Below, piece by piece: positions 14,444-23,314 of a stretch of 64,000 nt of DNA (positions are counted from its first letter, which is position 1; each line of letters opens with the position of its first letter). Location: assembly GCA_023393915.1 (NCBI GenBank), contig JAEXBS010000096.1, positions 1 to 64,000 of the forward strand. The letters run 5' to 3'. The stretch is from Bacteroidota bacterium. Lineage in GTDB: Bacteria > Bacteroidota > Bacteroidia > Flavobacteriales > Weeksellaceae. The notes beneath the pieces are model-generated. The model was not told the DNA's origin and did not search any database. It saw nothing but the letters and a program-made list of their open reading frames with translations. The translations under genes and the position numbers were made by a program.

Positions 14444-14473
14444 CAAAATTAAGAAATTTTTCCAAATAGCAAA
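14444..14473 (-). promoter_or_regulatory. Promoter of rplU-rpmA
   Basis: On the minus strand: TTTG (14473-14470), 18 bases, TAATTTTG (14451-14444). It ends 41 bases before the rplU ATG. Confidence 0.6.
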
Positions 14474-14548
14474 GCCTTAAGATCAAAAAACTTCAGCTAA
14501 TTCATTGATTCTTTTATCGCTACGCAATTTACTACTGAAAATCAGAAC

Positions 14549-14791
14549 CTATACGTAAATTCCAAAACTCTTTTGAACGTGCATAGCAAGCTCCTCTGCA
14601 GGTAGAGACCCTGCCCCTTCCGGCTGAATACTCCAAGTTTTTGTTTCCATATGAAACACTAGACGGTAAGGCTCCTTTTCGTTTTCTGTGATGTTAAAAC
14701 TATGACTAGTAATATCGTAGTCAACTTTATATTGAAGTGTTCTGTCTTCTTGGGTTAGTTCAAACTCTCGGGTCAAATTTCGTGGATCCAT
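14549..14791 (-). CDS. Small conserved hypothetical protein
   Basis: An 80-residue soluble acidic protein, MDPRNLTREFELTQEDRTLQ, with alternating strands (YKVDYDITSHSFNITEN, then YRLVFHMETKTWSIQ) and a short C-terminal helix. There is no signal peptide or known motif. Its beta-rich first half and single terminal helix suggest a small alpha/beta fold. It appears monocistronic, divergent from the acyltransferase gene. The function is unknown. Confidence 0.6.
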   Translation of the reverse strand: MDPRNLTREFELTQEDRTLQYKVDYDITSHSFNITENEKEPYRLVFHMETKTWSIQPEGAGSLPAEELAMHVQKSFGIYV

Positions 14792-14877
14792 TGTATTTAT
14801 TTTACTTTATGACAAAATTACACTTAATTTCCAAGTTCCTAGGTCAAGAAAGACTATGGAATTTTCAATAAAGACAA

Positions 14878-14910
14878 TTGATAAATAGAAAGGCAAGAAT
14901 TGTATATTTG
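14878..14910 (+). promoter_or_regulatory. Promoter of the acyltransferase gene
   Basis: TTG (14878-14880), 22 bases, TATATTTG (14903-14910), ending 14 bases before the ATG at 14925. Confidence 0.5.
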
Positions 14911-14924
14911 ATTAAAAATACGCC

Positions 14925-16019
14925 ATGACTAGAGACCTGTATATTGATTTTGCTAAAGGTTTAGCTACAATCTCTGTAATATTTATTCATACCGTGTTCT
15001 GGTCGGGACAGTTTTATGTACCTTCAGAGGTGAGAATCCTCTCTTTACTATTTGACGTTCCGCTCTTCTACGCATTGAGTGGACTTACTTCCAGTGGAAA
15101 AGTTGAAAAAACCCTTTTTCGCTTAGTAAAGCTTCAGATTACTTTCATGCTTTTCTTAATTTTACTCTTTGTTTTGGATTATCTGTTCAAAGCAGTAGGC
15201 CTCTCCTTAGTGGGACGCAATGTATTGAATGAGTTTTATTCCACTTTCGGTACCAAGTATACCCCTCAGTCGATCAGCTCATATCCTCAATGGCAGAACC
15301 TGGGCAATTGGTTTCTACATCGCTACACCAATGCCGATACGTTTCCCGTAGTGATGGGAAGCTTTTGGTACCTAAAAGTTTATTTTATTTTAACCTTGCT
15401 GGGCGTTCTGATCCTTCGCTTTTTTTCCAAACACATTAATTGGTTCATTCTATTTTGTTTAGGACTCACCTTACTTTTCCACTTTTATCCTCATTATTAT
15501 CCAAAAGGTCAAGTAGGATACGTTACTGCCTACCTAGCTCTATTTCTCCTAGCACACCAAATCAAAGGCAAGAAATTGTCTACAAGGACCGTCTTTTTGA
15601 TGTTTTTGGGAACCGTCCTTGCCCTCGCCTGGATGTTCCTATCTTATGGCAGCGAAATATTCTATCAAATCAATCGTCAAAAATTTCCACCGAAAATACC
15701 TTACCTCATCTGGACCCTACTTTCCATTAGCCTTCTTTTCACCTTTTACAACAGATTGAAAATAAATAAACGATCTGTGATCACTTTCATTGGTGAGAAC
15801 GCTATTTTCTTTTATTTTGCGCAGGGCATTAGTTCCTCTTTGATCTATTTTTTAGTCGTTCCTTTAAAGGATCATATGCACTGGTCGCTACTGCTTCCCC
15901 TTATATTTATTATCAACCTAGTGCTCGCCTATTCTATTGCACTATTTTTAAAGAAATGGGACCAATGGGGTTGGAACCTCTTACGGTGGCTAAAAGGAAG
16001 AACCGCCCCAAATCAATAG
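14925..16019 (+). CDS. Acyltransferase family 3 membrane protein
   Basis: A 364-residue polytopic protein with about ten membrane helices. It opens RDLYIDFAKGLATISVIFIH, which has the family-3 (OafA/NolL-like) features DxxKG and a conserved His on the first helix (IH at about 23). A further loop holds GSFWYLKVYF. Such enzymes O-acylate surface sugars at the inner membrane using acetyl-CoA or similar donors. The substrate is unknown. It stands alone between a hypothetical gene and a convergent small membrane protein, and could modify the polysaccharide made by the cluster at 10.7-13.4 kb, but no evidence links them. Confidence 0.82.
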   Translation: MTRDLYIDFAKGLATISVIFIHTVFWSGQFYVPSEVRILSLLFDVPLFYALSGLTSSGKVEKTLFRLVKLQITFMLFLILLFVLDYLFKAVGLSLVGRNVLNEFYSTFGTKYTPQSISSYPQWQNLGNWFLHRYTNADTFPVVMGSFWYLKVYFILTLLGVLILRFFSKHINWFILFCLGLTLLFHFYPHYYPKGQVGYVTAYLALFLLAHQIKGKKLSTRTVFLMFLGTVLALAWMFLSYGSEIFYQINRQKFPPKIPYLIWTLLSISLLFTFYNRLKINKRSVITFIGENAIFFYFAQGISSSLIYFLVVPLKDHMHWSLLLPLIFIINLVLAYSIALFLKKWDQWGWNLLRWLKGRTAPNQ

Positions 16020-16050
16020 GGCGGCTCCAAAAATATATAGAAGAAAAAAA

Positions 16051-16296
16051 TTATTTACGGTTTCCTCTTGCAATGATAGCAATGATAATGACAAGAAAAA
16101 GTGCACCAATTACCCAATAAAGAGGATTAGTCATCCATTCCTCTGTCGTGGTTGTAGTCGTTTTCGTAGTAGTAATATCTACATCAAGTGGTTCGGTAGT
16201 CTCCTGTGCGAAGGCAATTGCATTTGCCATTATTGTAAAAACAAAAAGCAAAAACTTATCGCATTTCGATGTTAATAGGGTTAGTTTTGTATCCAT
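16051..16296 (-). CDS. Small exported single-span membrane protein
   Basis: An 81-residue protein. An N-terminal hydrophobic signal (about residues 15-30, ending AFAQ) is followed by a Thr-rich linker (DITTTKTTTTTTEEW) and a C-terminal membrane helix (about 58-77) with a basic tail GNRK. The same plan (signal, Thr/Glu linker, EEW-x-x-NPLY, helix, RGxRK) occurs in small Flavobacteriia proteins of unknown function. An imperfect GC hairpin (CCGCCC/GGGCGG, 16003-16024) lies between it and the convergent acyltransferase and may end it. Confidence 0.65.
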   Translation of the reverse strand: MDTKLTLLTSKCDKFLLFVFTIMANAIAFAQETTEPLDVDITTTKTTTTTTEEWMTNPLYWVIGALFLVIIIAIIARGNRK

Positions 16297-16377
16297 AATT
16301 TATCTTTTTTGTACTTCTTCCCAGTATTCAATCTGAATGCCAAAACCTTCTGCCACTCTAAAGAGGGTTTAATTTTA

Positions 16378-16385
16378 TAACTTTG
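16378..16385 (+). promoter_or_regulatory. -7 box of the miaE-tnaA operon
   Basis: TAACTTTG, a perfect TAnnTTTG, 53 bases before the miaE ATG at 16439. No clear TTG at the ideal spacing. Confidence 0.5.
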
Positions 16386-16438
16386 CTTGAAGATTATGAA
16401 AATCAATTTCATATTTTTACCCAAATCAAATCTTAACT

Positions 16439-17017
16439 ATGTTCAAATTAAAATTACCAACCGATCCACGTTGGGCAAATATTGCAGAAGAAAACATCGA
16501 GGAAATTCTAACCGATCATGCTTGGTGCGAGCAAAAGGCAGCAACCAACGCAATTACTTTGATCACGATGCTTCCCGAACATACGGAAATTGTAACTGAA
16601 CTTCTTGCCATAGCACAAGAGGAGCTTGATCATTTTGGACAAGTACATGAAATTATAAAAGAACGTGGTTATGTTTTAGGACGTGCACGTAAAGACGATT
16701 ATGTAAACGATCTAGCTAAATTCATTATTCAAGGGAGTCGTGAGGCTTTAATTATCGATCGTATGCTTTTTGCAGCTATGATTGAAGCCAGAAGTTGTGA
16801 GCGTTTTAAAGTACTAACGGAGACCATTAAAGATGAGAAGTTAAAAGAATTTTACCACGAACTCATGATCTCTGAAGCCAATCACTACACTACCTTTATT
16901 GGATTCGCAAGGGAGCTTGGAAAGGTGGAAAAGGTGAACAAACGTTGGGAGGAGTGGCTCGAGCATGAAGCGAAGGTGATACAGAGTTACGGAAAAAAAG
17001 AAACGATTCACGGCTAA
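16439..17017 (+). CDS. miaE: tRNA-(ms2io6A)-hydroxylase
   Basis: A 192-residue non-haem di-iron enzyme that hydroxylates the isopentenyl group of ms2i6A at position 37 of tRNAs reading U-initial codons. The ferritin-like iron ligands are visible as E and ExxH pairs: EENIEEILTDHAWCEQKA, AQEELDHFGQVHEI (EExxH), DRMLFAAMIEARSCERF and ISEANHYTTF (E-x-x-H). The pattern matches MiaE closely. O2 is required, so the modification reports oxygen in other bacteria. It lies 10 bases before tnaA and shares its transcript. Confidence 0.93.
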   Translation: MFKLKLPTDPRWANIAEENIEEILTDHAWCEQKAATNAITLITMLPEHTEIVTELLAIAQEELDHFGQVHEIIKERGYVLGRARKDDYVNDLAKFIIQGSREALIIDRMLFAAMIEARSCERFKVLTETIKDEKLKEFYHELMISEANHYTTFIGFARELGKVEKVNKRWEEWLEHEAKVIQSYGKKETIHG

Positions 17018-17027
17018 AACTTCCTCT

Positions 17028-18407
17028 ATGAATTTACCTTACGCAGAACCCTTTAGAATAAAAATGGTGGAACCTCTTGAGCAGTCCACTAAACAAGAGC
17101 GAGAAGAATGGATAAAAAAGGCGTCCTACAATCTTTTTAATTTGGAAAGCCATAAAGTTTTTATTGATCTGCTTACCGACAGTGGTACGGGTGCAATGAG
17201 CGATAGACAATGGTCGGCCCTAATGAAAGGAGATGAAAGCTATGCCGGATCTCGGTCCTTTTATGAATTAAAAGAATGCGTACAGCGAATTACTGGATTT
17301 GCTTATCTCTTGCCTACTCACCAAGGAAGAGCAGCTGAAAATGTGCTGTTTTCCGTTTTAGTAAAGTCCGGAGATGTAATCCCTGGAAACTCTCATTTTG
17401 ATACGACCAAGGGACATATAGAATTCAGAAAAGCAGAAGCGATAGACTGTACTATCGATGAGGCGTTTGATACAGAACTTATTCACCCTTTTAAAGGAAA
17501 TATTGATTTAAACAAATTAGAAAAAGTTTACCAATCCCATCCAAAAGAAAAGATTCCTTTTTGCCTAATCACATTAACCTGCAATAGTTCTGGCGGACAG
17601 CCCGTATCACTAGAAAATATAAAGGAAGTAAAAAAACTATCGGATCGTTTTGGGATACCCGTCTATATAGATGGAGCCCGCTTTGCCGAAAACGCCTATT
17701 TCATAAAAGAAAGAGAAAAGGGTTTTGAAGACCATTCGATAAAAGATATTTGCAAAGAGATATTCTCTCAGGCCGATGGCATGACCATGAGCTCAAAAAA
17801 AGACGGCCTAGTGAATATTGGCGGGTTTATCGCGCTTAAAAGTCAAGAGATTTACGATAAAGCCTCTACTTTTACCATCATCTACGAAGGTTACATTACC
17901 TACGGAGGAATGAGCGGAAGAGATATGGCCGCTTTAGCAGTAGGGTTAGATGAAGCTACAGAGCAAGGTTATTTAAAGAGTCGAATAGCGCAAGTGGAGT
18001 ATCTTGGTAACCGTCTGATCGAACTGGGAATACCAATTCAACAGCCCGTAGGAGGACATGCGGTATTTGTTGATGCAATAAAATTCTATCCGCATTTAAA
18101 AAGAGAAGAATTCCCCGCACAAACGTTAGGAATTGAGCTTTATAAAGAGGCAGGTATTCGTGGTGTTGAGATCGGTGCCATCTTAGCCGACCGAGATCCT
18201 AGCACAAGAGAGAACCGCTATCCAGCCACGGAGTTCCTTCGACTAGCCATTCCTAGAAGGACCTATACGAACAACCACATGGAATACATCGCGGTAGCAC
18301 TGAAAAATCTATTTGATGCAAGAGATAAAATCGCTAAAGGGTACAAAATAAAGAAGGAAGCTCCCATTATGAGACACTTCACTGTGCAATTAGAACCTGC
18401 AGATTAG
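17028..18407 (+). CDS. tnaA: Tryptophanase (L-tryptophan indole-lyase)
   Basis: A 459-residue PLP enzyme splitting tryptophan into indole, pyruvate and ammonia. The PLP lysine is in TMSSKKDG (the second Lys, 258), with DGARFAEN at 215-222. Two positions separate it from tyrosine phenol-lyase: the segment reads GVEIG where the phenol-lyase has an Arg, and PIMRHFT carries the His typical of tryptophanase where the phenol-lyase has Phe. Length and both ends match the family. There is no TnaC leader peptide or permease gene beside it, so induction differs from enteric bacteria. It is downstream of miaE in one operon. Confidence 0.92.
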   Translation: MNLPYAEPFRIKMVEPLEQSTKQEREEWIKKASYNLFNLESHKVFIDLLTDSGTGAMSDRQWSALMKGDESYAGSRSFYELKECVQRITGFAYLLPTHQGRAAENVLFSVLVKSGDVIPGNSHFDTTKGHIEFRKAEAIDCTIDEAFDTELIHPFKGNIDLNKLEKVYQSHPKEKIPFCLITLTCNSSGGQPVSLENIKEVKKLSDRFGIPVYIDGARFAENAYFIKEREKGFEDHSIKDICKEIFSQADGMTMSSKKDGLVNIGGFIALKSQEIYDKASTFTIIYEGYITYGGMSGRDMAALAVGLDEATEQGYLKSRIAQVEYLGNRLIELGIPIQQPVGGHAVFVDAIKFYPHLKREEFPAQTLGIELYKEAGIRGVEIGAILADRDPSTRENRYPATEFLRLAIPRRTYTNNHMEYIAVALKNLFDARDKIAKGYKIKKEAPIMRHFTVQLEPAD

Positions 18408-18410
18408 TTT

Positions 18411-18995
18411 CTACTTTGAAAAGGTAAATCCTAGTTGAACGAGCTTACTATAAACTAGATGACATGGAAGTCCCATTATGGTATAATAGCTTCCTTGCAA
18501 GCTCTTAATTTTGGTCATCCCAAGCCATTCTTGAATGCCGTAACTCCCTGCTTTATCAAAAGGCTGGCAGCAAGTAATATAGTACTCAATTTCTTCAGGG
18601 CTAATATCCAAAAACTCTACCTCGGCAAAGTCCGTAAAGGTTTTTGAAGAATCATTAGTCTTTAACGAAAAAGAGGTATACACTTGGTGCTTTTTCCCCG
18701 AAAGAGATGAAAGCATGTTTTCTGCCTCAGCTGCATTTATAGGCTTCCCTAGTATTTCATCCTCCAAGGCTACAATCGTATCGGCAGTAAGAAGCACTTC
18801 ATTGGATTGCAACTCACGAAAACAGCCGGCTTTTAGTTCCGCTAAATACCCAGCAACCTTACTGGGAGCTAAATCTTTTGGATAGACTTCCTCACAATCA
18901 ATAGTGACTTTTTTAAAAGAAAATCCCATTTCTTGAAGCAATGACTGTCGTCTTGGAGAAGCGGTTCCTAGTAGTAGTTTTAGTTGCTTTTGCAT
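18411..18995 (-). CDS. maf: Maf-like nucleoside triphosphate pyrophosphatase
   Basis: A 194-residue house-cleaning enzyme. It opens LLLGTASPRRQSLL (Maf signature S-x-R-R; the usual first Ser is Ala-Ser here), then LTADTIVAL with the catalytic Asp at about 68, EDEILGKP, and SLSGKKHQVYT. The family hydrolyses dTTP/UTP or modified nucleotides, and in some bacteria affects septum formation. It starts two bases after the KdsC-like gene ends, so the two are co-transcribed. The converging tnaA gene ends three bases away. Confidence 0.92.
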   Translation of the reverse strand: MQKQLKLLLGTASPRRQSLLQEMGFSFKKVTIDCEEVYPKDLAPSKVAGYLAELKAGCFRELQSNEVLLTADTIVALEDEILGKPINAAEAENMLSSLSGKKHQVYTSFSLKTNDSSKTFTDFAEVEFLDISPEEIEYYITCCQPFDKAGSYGIQEWLGMTKIKSLQGSYYTIMGLPCHLVYSKLVQLGFTFSK

Positions 18996-18996
18996 G

Positions 18997-19518
18997 CTAT
19001 CGAGATTGGGTTAAGTCTTCTTCCCAAAGCCCCTGAACTTTAAGCACCTGCTCAATTACGTCGCGAACGGCTCCTTCTCCGCCCTTTACAGGTGAAATAT
19101 AATCACAAATTGCTTTCACTTCAGGTACTGCATTTTTGGGGCAACACGCAAGAAGCACTCTTCTTAAAATCCCCAAATCAGGCACATCATCCCCCATCAT
19201 TAACAGGTCCTGATCCTGCAAAGAATATTTTTTTTTGAAGGATTCTAAGTCCGCTAGTTTATTGTGAGATTTAGGATAATAATCTCGGATCCCTAGGTAC
19301 TCCATTCGGTGTTTCACCATCAGGTCATTACCGCCAGTAATAATCCCAATTTGAAACCCCTTTTTTAGAGCCTTTTGTACTGCGAACCCATCGAGAACGT
19401 TCATCACCCGAGTCATGTGCCCACCGGGCATTAAATACACTTTTCCATCAGTGAAAACTCCATCGACATCAAAAACAAAAGCTTTTACTTGAGATAATTT
19501 AAATTTATAGGACATCAA
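18997..19518 (-). CDS. KdsC-like HAD phosphatase
   Basis: A 173-residue HAD-superfamily hydrolase. Motif I is FDVDGVFTDG (nucleophile D17, acid D19), motif II is IITGGND, and motif III/IV is MMGDDVPDLG. Length and order match KdsC, the 3-deoxy-D-manno-octulosonate-8-phosphate phosphatase of the lipopolysaccharide Kdo pathway, but the same small cap-less type includes other sugar-phosphate phosphatases. It is followed by maf. No Kdo synthase (kdsA) is nearby. The first two codons are both ATG. Confidence 0.85.
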   Translation of the reverse strand: MMSYKFKLSQVKAFVFDVDGVFTDGKVYLMPGGHMTRVMNVLDGFAVQKALKKGFQIGIITGGNDLMVKHRMEYLGIRDYYPKSHNKLADLESFKKKYSLQDQDLLMMGDDVPDLGILRRVLLACCPKNAVPEVKAICDYISPVKGGEGAVRDVIEQVLKVQGLWEEDLTQSR

Positions 19519-19594
19519 TTAACTACTTTACTTAATAGGGCAAAGGTAAAAAATAATTGCGGCGCCAAATCTTTCAAAAAAAGTGCCTTTATTA

Positions 19595-20464
19595 CTAAAG
19601 CTCAAGTTCAATAGGATTATTCTGCGAGTTTAAAGACTTCTTCCTGTTTTGCTCCATTTGACGTAATATATCTGCCGAATTACTGAGTTCTCGACCGTTC
19701 ATATTAACCACCACTTTTGTATTGGGCCTAGCGAGCATTTCTCTCATATCTTTCACCGGGTCTTTCTTGTATTGCTCGTACTGCTTTTTATATACATCAC
19801 GAGAAATCTCTAATGCCTTATCCGATAATAGAGGAATAGTTGATCCGTCTGCCATCTTTACCTCTTGACCCACTTCAATCTCCATCTTCTTAATTCCTTT
19901 CAACTCAAAATTATGGGTACCTGAATCATCTTGCGCACTTACAATGAGCCCAGGAAGTCCATGCAATTTATAAGGGCCATCTTGAATAGGAACTTCAGTA
20001 CTAAACCAGGCCGTCCAATTTCGTCCAGCAAACGATCCAACTGCTTTCTGTGCTTTAAACTCTCCAAAGGTTTTTTGCTCTGGAAGTATCTGCCACTCGA
20101 TTCTACGATCCTCAACTACTCGATACTTTTCTGATCCTATTCGAGTTACTAACACAACCTTATAATCGGGATAACTCTTCTCCACACGATCCCCCACCTT
20201 TCCTGCGTTTCCACGAGTTATCGAAAAACTAGTAGAACCTGAGGCCACCTGTTTTTGAAGTGAAACGGCAGCTAATGAATCACTTTCATAGGCCAGTTTG
20301 CTATAAAACCTCGAACCCTTTTCCGAGATGTCCAAATACATCCATTCTGAACTCAAGCTATCTACTTTGGTTGAATCGAGGGAAAATCGGTACTCGTAAA
20401 TTGCTCTAGTTTGCGACTGAAAAAGACAAGTGAAACAAAACAAAAACAAACTAAAATATTTCAT
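19595..20464 (-). CDS. GLPGLI family secreted protein
   Basis: A 289-residue precursor with a signal peptide (residues 1-18). The family-defining GLPGLI is at 169-174, preceded by WTAWFSTEVPIQDGPYKLH and by EWQILPEQK. GLPGLI proteins (Por_Secre-like context, Bacteroidota only) are periplasmic or outer-membrane-facing and of unknown function; many sit beside TonB-dependent receptor-like genes, as here. The gene begins five bases after the receptor gene ends. A related copy exists at 29585 in this window. The C-terminal 60 residues are charged and Gln/Asn-rich. Confidence 0.9.
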   Translation of the reverse strand: MKYFSLFLFCFTCLFQSQTRAIYEYRFSLDSTKVDSLSSEWMYLDISEKGSRFYSKLAYESDSLAAVSLQKQVASGSTSFSITRGNAGKVGDRVEKSYPDYKVVLVTRIGSEKYRVVEDRRIEWQILPEQKTFGEFKAQKAVGSFAGRNWTAWFSTEVPIQDGPYKLHGLPGLIVSAQDDSGTHNFELKGIKKMEIEVGQEVKMADGSTIPLLSDKALEISRDVYKKQYEQYKKDPVKDMREMLARPNTKVVVNMNGRELSNSADILRQMEQNRKKSLNSQNNPIELEL

Positions 20465-20469
20465 GATTC

Positions 20470-23166
20470 TTATTTAAAATTAAACTTCACAGTAAACATA
20501 AATTGACTAGGACGAATTTCCATAGAACTTCTAGTTGTAGCAAGTAAACTTGGATTGTAGGATATAGTTTCGTACACTTTCTTATTGGCAATATTCAACC
20601 ATTTAAGCTCAAAATCAATTTTCTTTTTTGCCCAAGTGAATTGGTAGCTAAGGTCATAGAATGAATTTCGGTAGGTTTCATCGATTCTTGAAGTAGAGAT
20701 GTCATCCCAGAAGAATCCAATGGTATGGTTTTCTATTGGATAAAGATAAGCGGCTAGATTATGATTCCATCCTGAAGTTTTCGTTTCTGAACCGTAATAA
20801 AGGTTTTGATTTTGATTCCAGTTCATCGAAAGGTTATAATCTAGGCTTAACCAAGAGAACATCATATTGTTGAACTTAAATCCTAAACTCTGACGGTTGA
20901 TGTCTGTCTCTATTAAATCGGATTGCCCATCTTGCTGGTTCACTAGCATCGAATAAGCATTCGAGTCGCTATTGGAAAAACTTACGGAAACATTGGATTT
21001 AATGGAAGGAAAATACTTTCCGATTTCAGCACTTTCTGTTTGACTAGTCGTCGTATTATCAAAATAGGCCAATTCTCCAATGGTCGCTCCGGAAGAGAAT
21101 ATCGTAGTTCTTTGAATTAGATTGCTCTCATTAGAGGTGTACTGGTATCTAATATTAAAAAATAAGTTGTTTAGTGGATTTCTATATTCCAATCTTGGAG
21201 AAAGGACCATTGTCTTATTCTCTGGAAGTAAGTTGTCGTTATTTCCAATGTTTCTTGGCGAAGTGAGGATATTACCCGTATAAAGAGATCCAAAGTTTCC
21301 GTAGTTGTAGCTTATATTTCCAAAAGCCCAAATCTTCCAGAAGGACGCGAACTCATAATTGGCCCAGAAACTCGGTTCAAAAACTGTTTTACTGATCTCT
21401 CTACTTTCACCTCGCAAAAGATCCGTATAATCCATTCCGTAGAAGTTAAGAGGCAGGGAAACATTCAAATTCAATCCGGATTTTTTAAAGTTGACCCCTA
21501 CTCTGGTGTATGGATTCACTTCGTTCCACTTCATATCGTTTCGGTAGTCGTTTCCTAAAGCCGTACCTTCTCCAAAAAGGTCAGATTCCATCTGATTGAA
21601 GGATAAGTTGATTCCAACTTCTGGCGTGAAGGTCCAATTCTTTACACTAAACCCGACAGAAGCTGAATGATTGGCATTGAGAGTACTGAGCTCTAGATCT
21701 TGATTTAAACGAGAATAGCGCTGACCAAATAGATCATCAAAATCCTGGAAATTATCATAGAGTGTTTCTAGATTTTGTCGGTCTTTCTGGTAACTGATGT
21801 AACTCATCACATTCACCATTTTCTCTTTAAAAGGAATAATCGTACTTAAAGAGTTTTGAATCATTCCGCTAGGAGAATTTAGGCTTTGATCCATTTGGAT
21901 GGCTCCACTTCTTGAATCTACAATCCTTGAATCCCCACGATCGTCATTCCAGAAACCATTCCAAGTGGTTGTATTCTTGAAGAATCCTTTTTTTGCATTC
22001 TTGGTGAATATCACCTCTCCTTTGGCTTGATTGCTGTAAAATTGATTCGCTAGGTTGGTTGACGCTTTTGCACCCTCAGGAAAAAACTCGGAAGGCTCAT
22101 AAATAGTCTCCACCATAGACTCTCTTTCTACCGCATTATTAGAATAATTTGCGTTCACCTTAAGTTCCCATTCCTTATTCTTAAATGGGCTGGTAAGGAG
22201 GTTGGCAGAAAAATAATGCACATTGTTCATCAGGTACCTCTTTTCCGGTACATTAGGGGTTTGGGCCTGATCGACACTCAGCCAATTGCGCTGTGAGGCT
22301 TGACGTCTAATTCCTTCCCATCGGTTACCGAAGGCTAATATATTCCTTTCGTTCTCTACGGCCTCTCCGTTATTGTTGGCTTTGTAATTCACCACCCATT
22401 GGTTTTTTTGTCCAAAGAACATTGGTGTTAATTTCACGTTCCAAAGAAAAGGTGAAAGTCCTACACCTACTTCTCCACGACCGGTCATGGTCACCTGATT
22501 CTTGAGCTTAATATTAATGGCAGCGTTCTCACTTGGCACCTTGTCTTGGAGAATCTTAACCGGCTGGTGGTTCTCAAGGACTTCCATCTTCTGAACCGCA
22601 TCTTTAGGTAGGGCGTTGACTACCGAGCCGTAACCTCCTTCCATTAAATCCTTACCATTAACGTAAAACTTATTGATAGGCTCTCCTTGATAAAGAATCG
22701 CACCACTGGAATTCACTTCAATTCCAGGAATCTTCTTTAGTACATCCGATAAAGTTCTATCGCTTTGGGAATCAAAGGCTTTAAGATCATAAGTGATCGT
22801 ATCTCCTCGTTTCGTGATAAGTCGTGTTTTTAACTTAACCTCTTTAATTTCAGTAGCTTCACCTTGCAGAGTGAAATTCTGATTCTGAGTTTTATTGGAA
22901 ACTTGCTGCACTAATTCACGGTGATTAAAGGCTTTTACCTTTACATCAACATTCTCAAGACTGGAGGTGAAATTGACCTTATATTCCCCTTTGGAATTAG
23001 AAATACCGTAAGCGATAATAGCGTCCTTACCAGGTTCTTCGATGGTCACTGATGCACTAGGGACTGGAAAGCCATCTTGATCAAGTACCTTGCCTGAGAG
23101 TGTGCTCTGGGCAAACAGTACGGTACTACAAAACAGCATCAAAAAAAGTGCGAAAAGCTTTTTCAT
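20470..23166 (-). CDS. TonB-dependent receptor-like outer membrane protein (OMP_b-brl_3 type)
   Basis: An 898-residue protein. After a signal peptide (ending LFAQ at 20) comes a carboxypeptidase-regulatory-like domain (about 22-100: STLSGKVLDQDGFPVPSASV). A plug-like region follows (GDTITYDLKAF, KKIPGIEVNSSGAILYQGEP, KFYVNGKDL), then a long beta-barrel rich in aromatic strands ending MFTVKFNFK. This matches the outer-membrane beta-barrel group 3 proteins that resemble TonB receptors. There is no SusD partner, so it is not a polysaccharide-utilisation pair. It is the first gene of a two-gene operon with a GLPGLI protein; the cargo is unknown, possibly peptides or a metal complex. Confidence 0.88.
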   Translation of the reverse strand: MKKLFALFLMLFCSTVLFAQSTLSGKVLDQDGFPVPSASVTIEEPGKDAIIAYGISNSKGEYKVNFTSSLENVDVKVKAFNHRELVQQVSNKTQNQNFTLQGEATEIKEVKLKTRLITKRGDTITYDLKAFDSQSDRTLSDVLKKIPGIEVNSSGAILYQGEPINKFYVNGKDLMEGGYGSVVNALPKDAVQKMEVLENHQPVKILQDKVPSENAAINIKLKNQVTMTGRGEVGVGLSPFLWNVKLTPMFFGQKNQWVVNYKANNNGEAVENERNILAFGNRWEGIRRQASQRNWLSVDQAQTPNVPEKRYLMNNVHYFSANLLTSPFKNKEWELKVNANYSNNAVERESMVETIYEPSEFFPEGAKASTNLANQFYSNQAKGEVIFTKNAKKGFFKNTTTWNGFWNDDRGDSRIVDSRSGAIQMDQSLNSPSGMIQNSLSTIIPFKEKMVNVMSYISYQKDRQNLETLYDNFQDFDDLFGQRYSRLNQDLELSTLNANHSASVGFSVKNWTFTPEVGINLSFNQMESDLFGEGTALGNDYRNDMKWNEVNPYTRVGVNFKKSGLNLNVSLPLNFYGMDYTDLLRGESREISKTVFEPSFWANYEFASFWKIWAFGNISYNYGNFGSLYTGNILTSPRNIGNNDNLLPENKTMVLSPRLEYRNPLNNLFFNIRYQYTSNESNLIQRTTIFSSGATIGELAYFDNTTTSQTESAEIGKYFPSIKSNVSVSFSNSDSNAYSMLVNQQDGQSDLIETDINRQSLGFKFNNMMFSWLSLDYNLSMNWNQNQNLYYGSETKTSGWNHNLAAYLYPIENHTIGFFWDDISTSRIDETYRNSFYDLSYQFTWAKKKIDFELKWLNIANKKVYETISYNPSLLATTRSSMEIRPSQFMFTVKFNFK

Positions 23167-23287
23167 TTTGGATAATAATTTACTTCATTAGTAGGCTGTT
23201 GGCACCTTTTGTTACACGTTTACCGGTGAAGAGTAACAAATTCATACTATAGGAAGTGAAAGTTCAACAATCGATGTGTTTTTTTTA

Positions 23288-23295
23288 TAATTTTG
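23288..23295 (+). promoter_or_regulatory. -7 box of the cupin-like gene
   Basis: TAATTTTG fits TAnnTTTG and ends 19 bases before the ATG at 23315. It supports ATG 23315 over the in-frame TTG at 23306. Confidence 0.45.
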
Positions 23296-23314
23296 CTTAT
23301 TATTTTTGAAGCCC

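Noticed and set aside
17028..18407. Tyrosine phenol-lyase
   Set aside because: The two distinguishing positions (GVEIG in place of the Arg segment, and His in MRHFT) are of the tryptophanase type.
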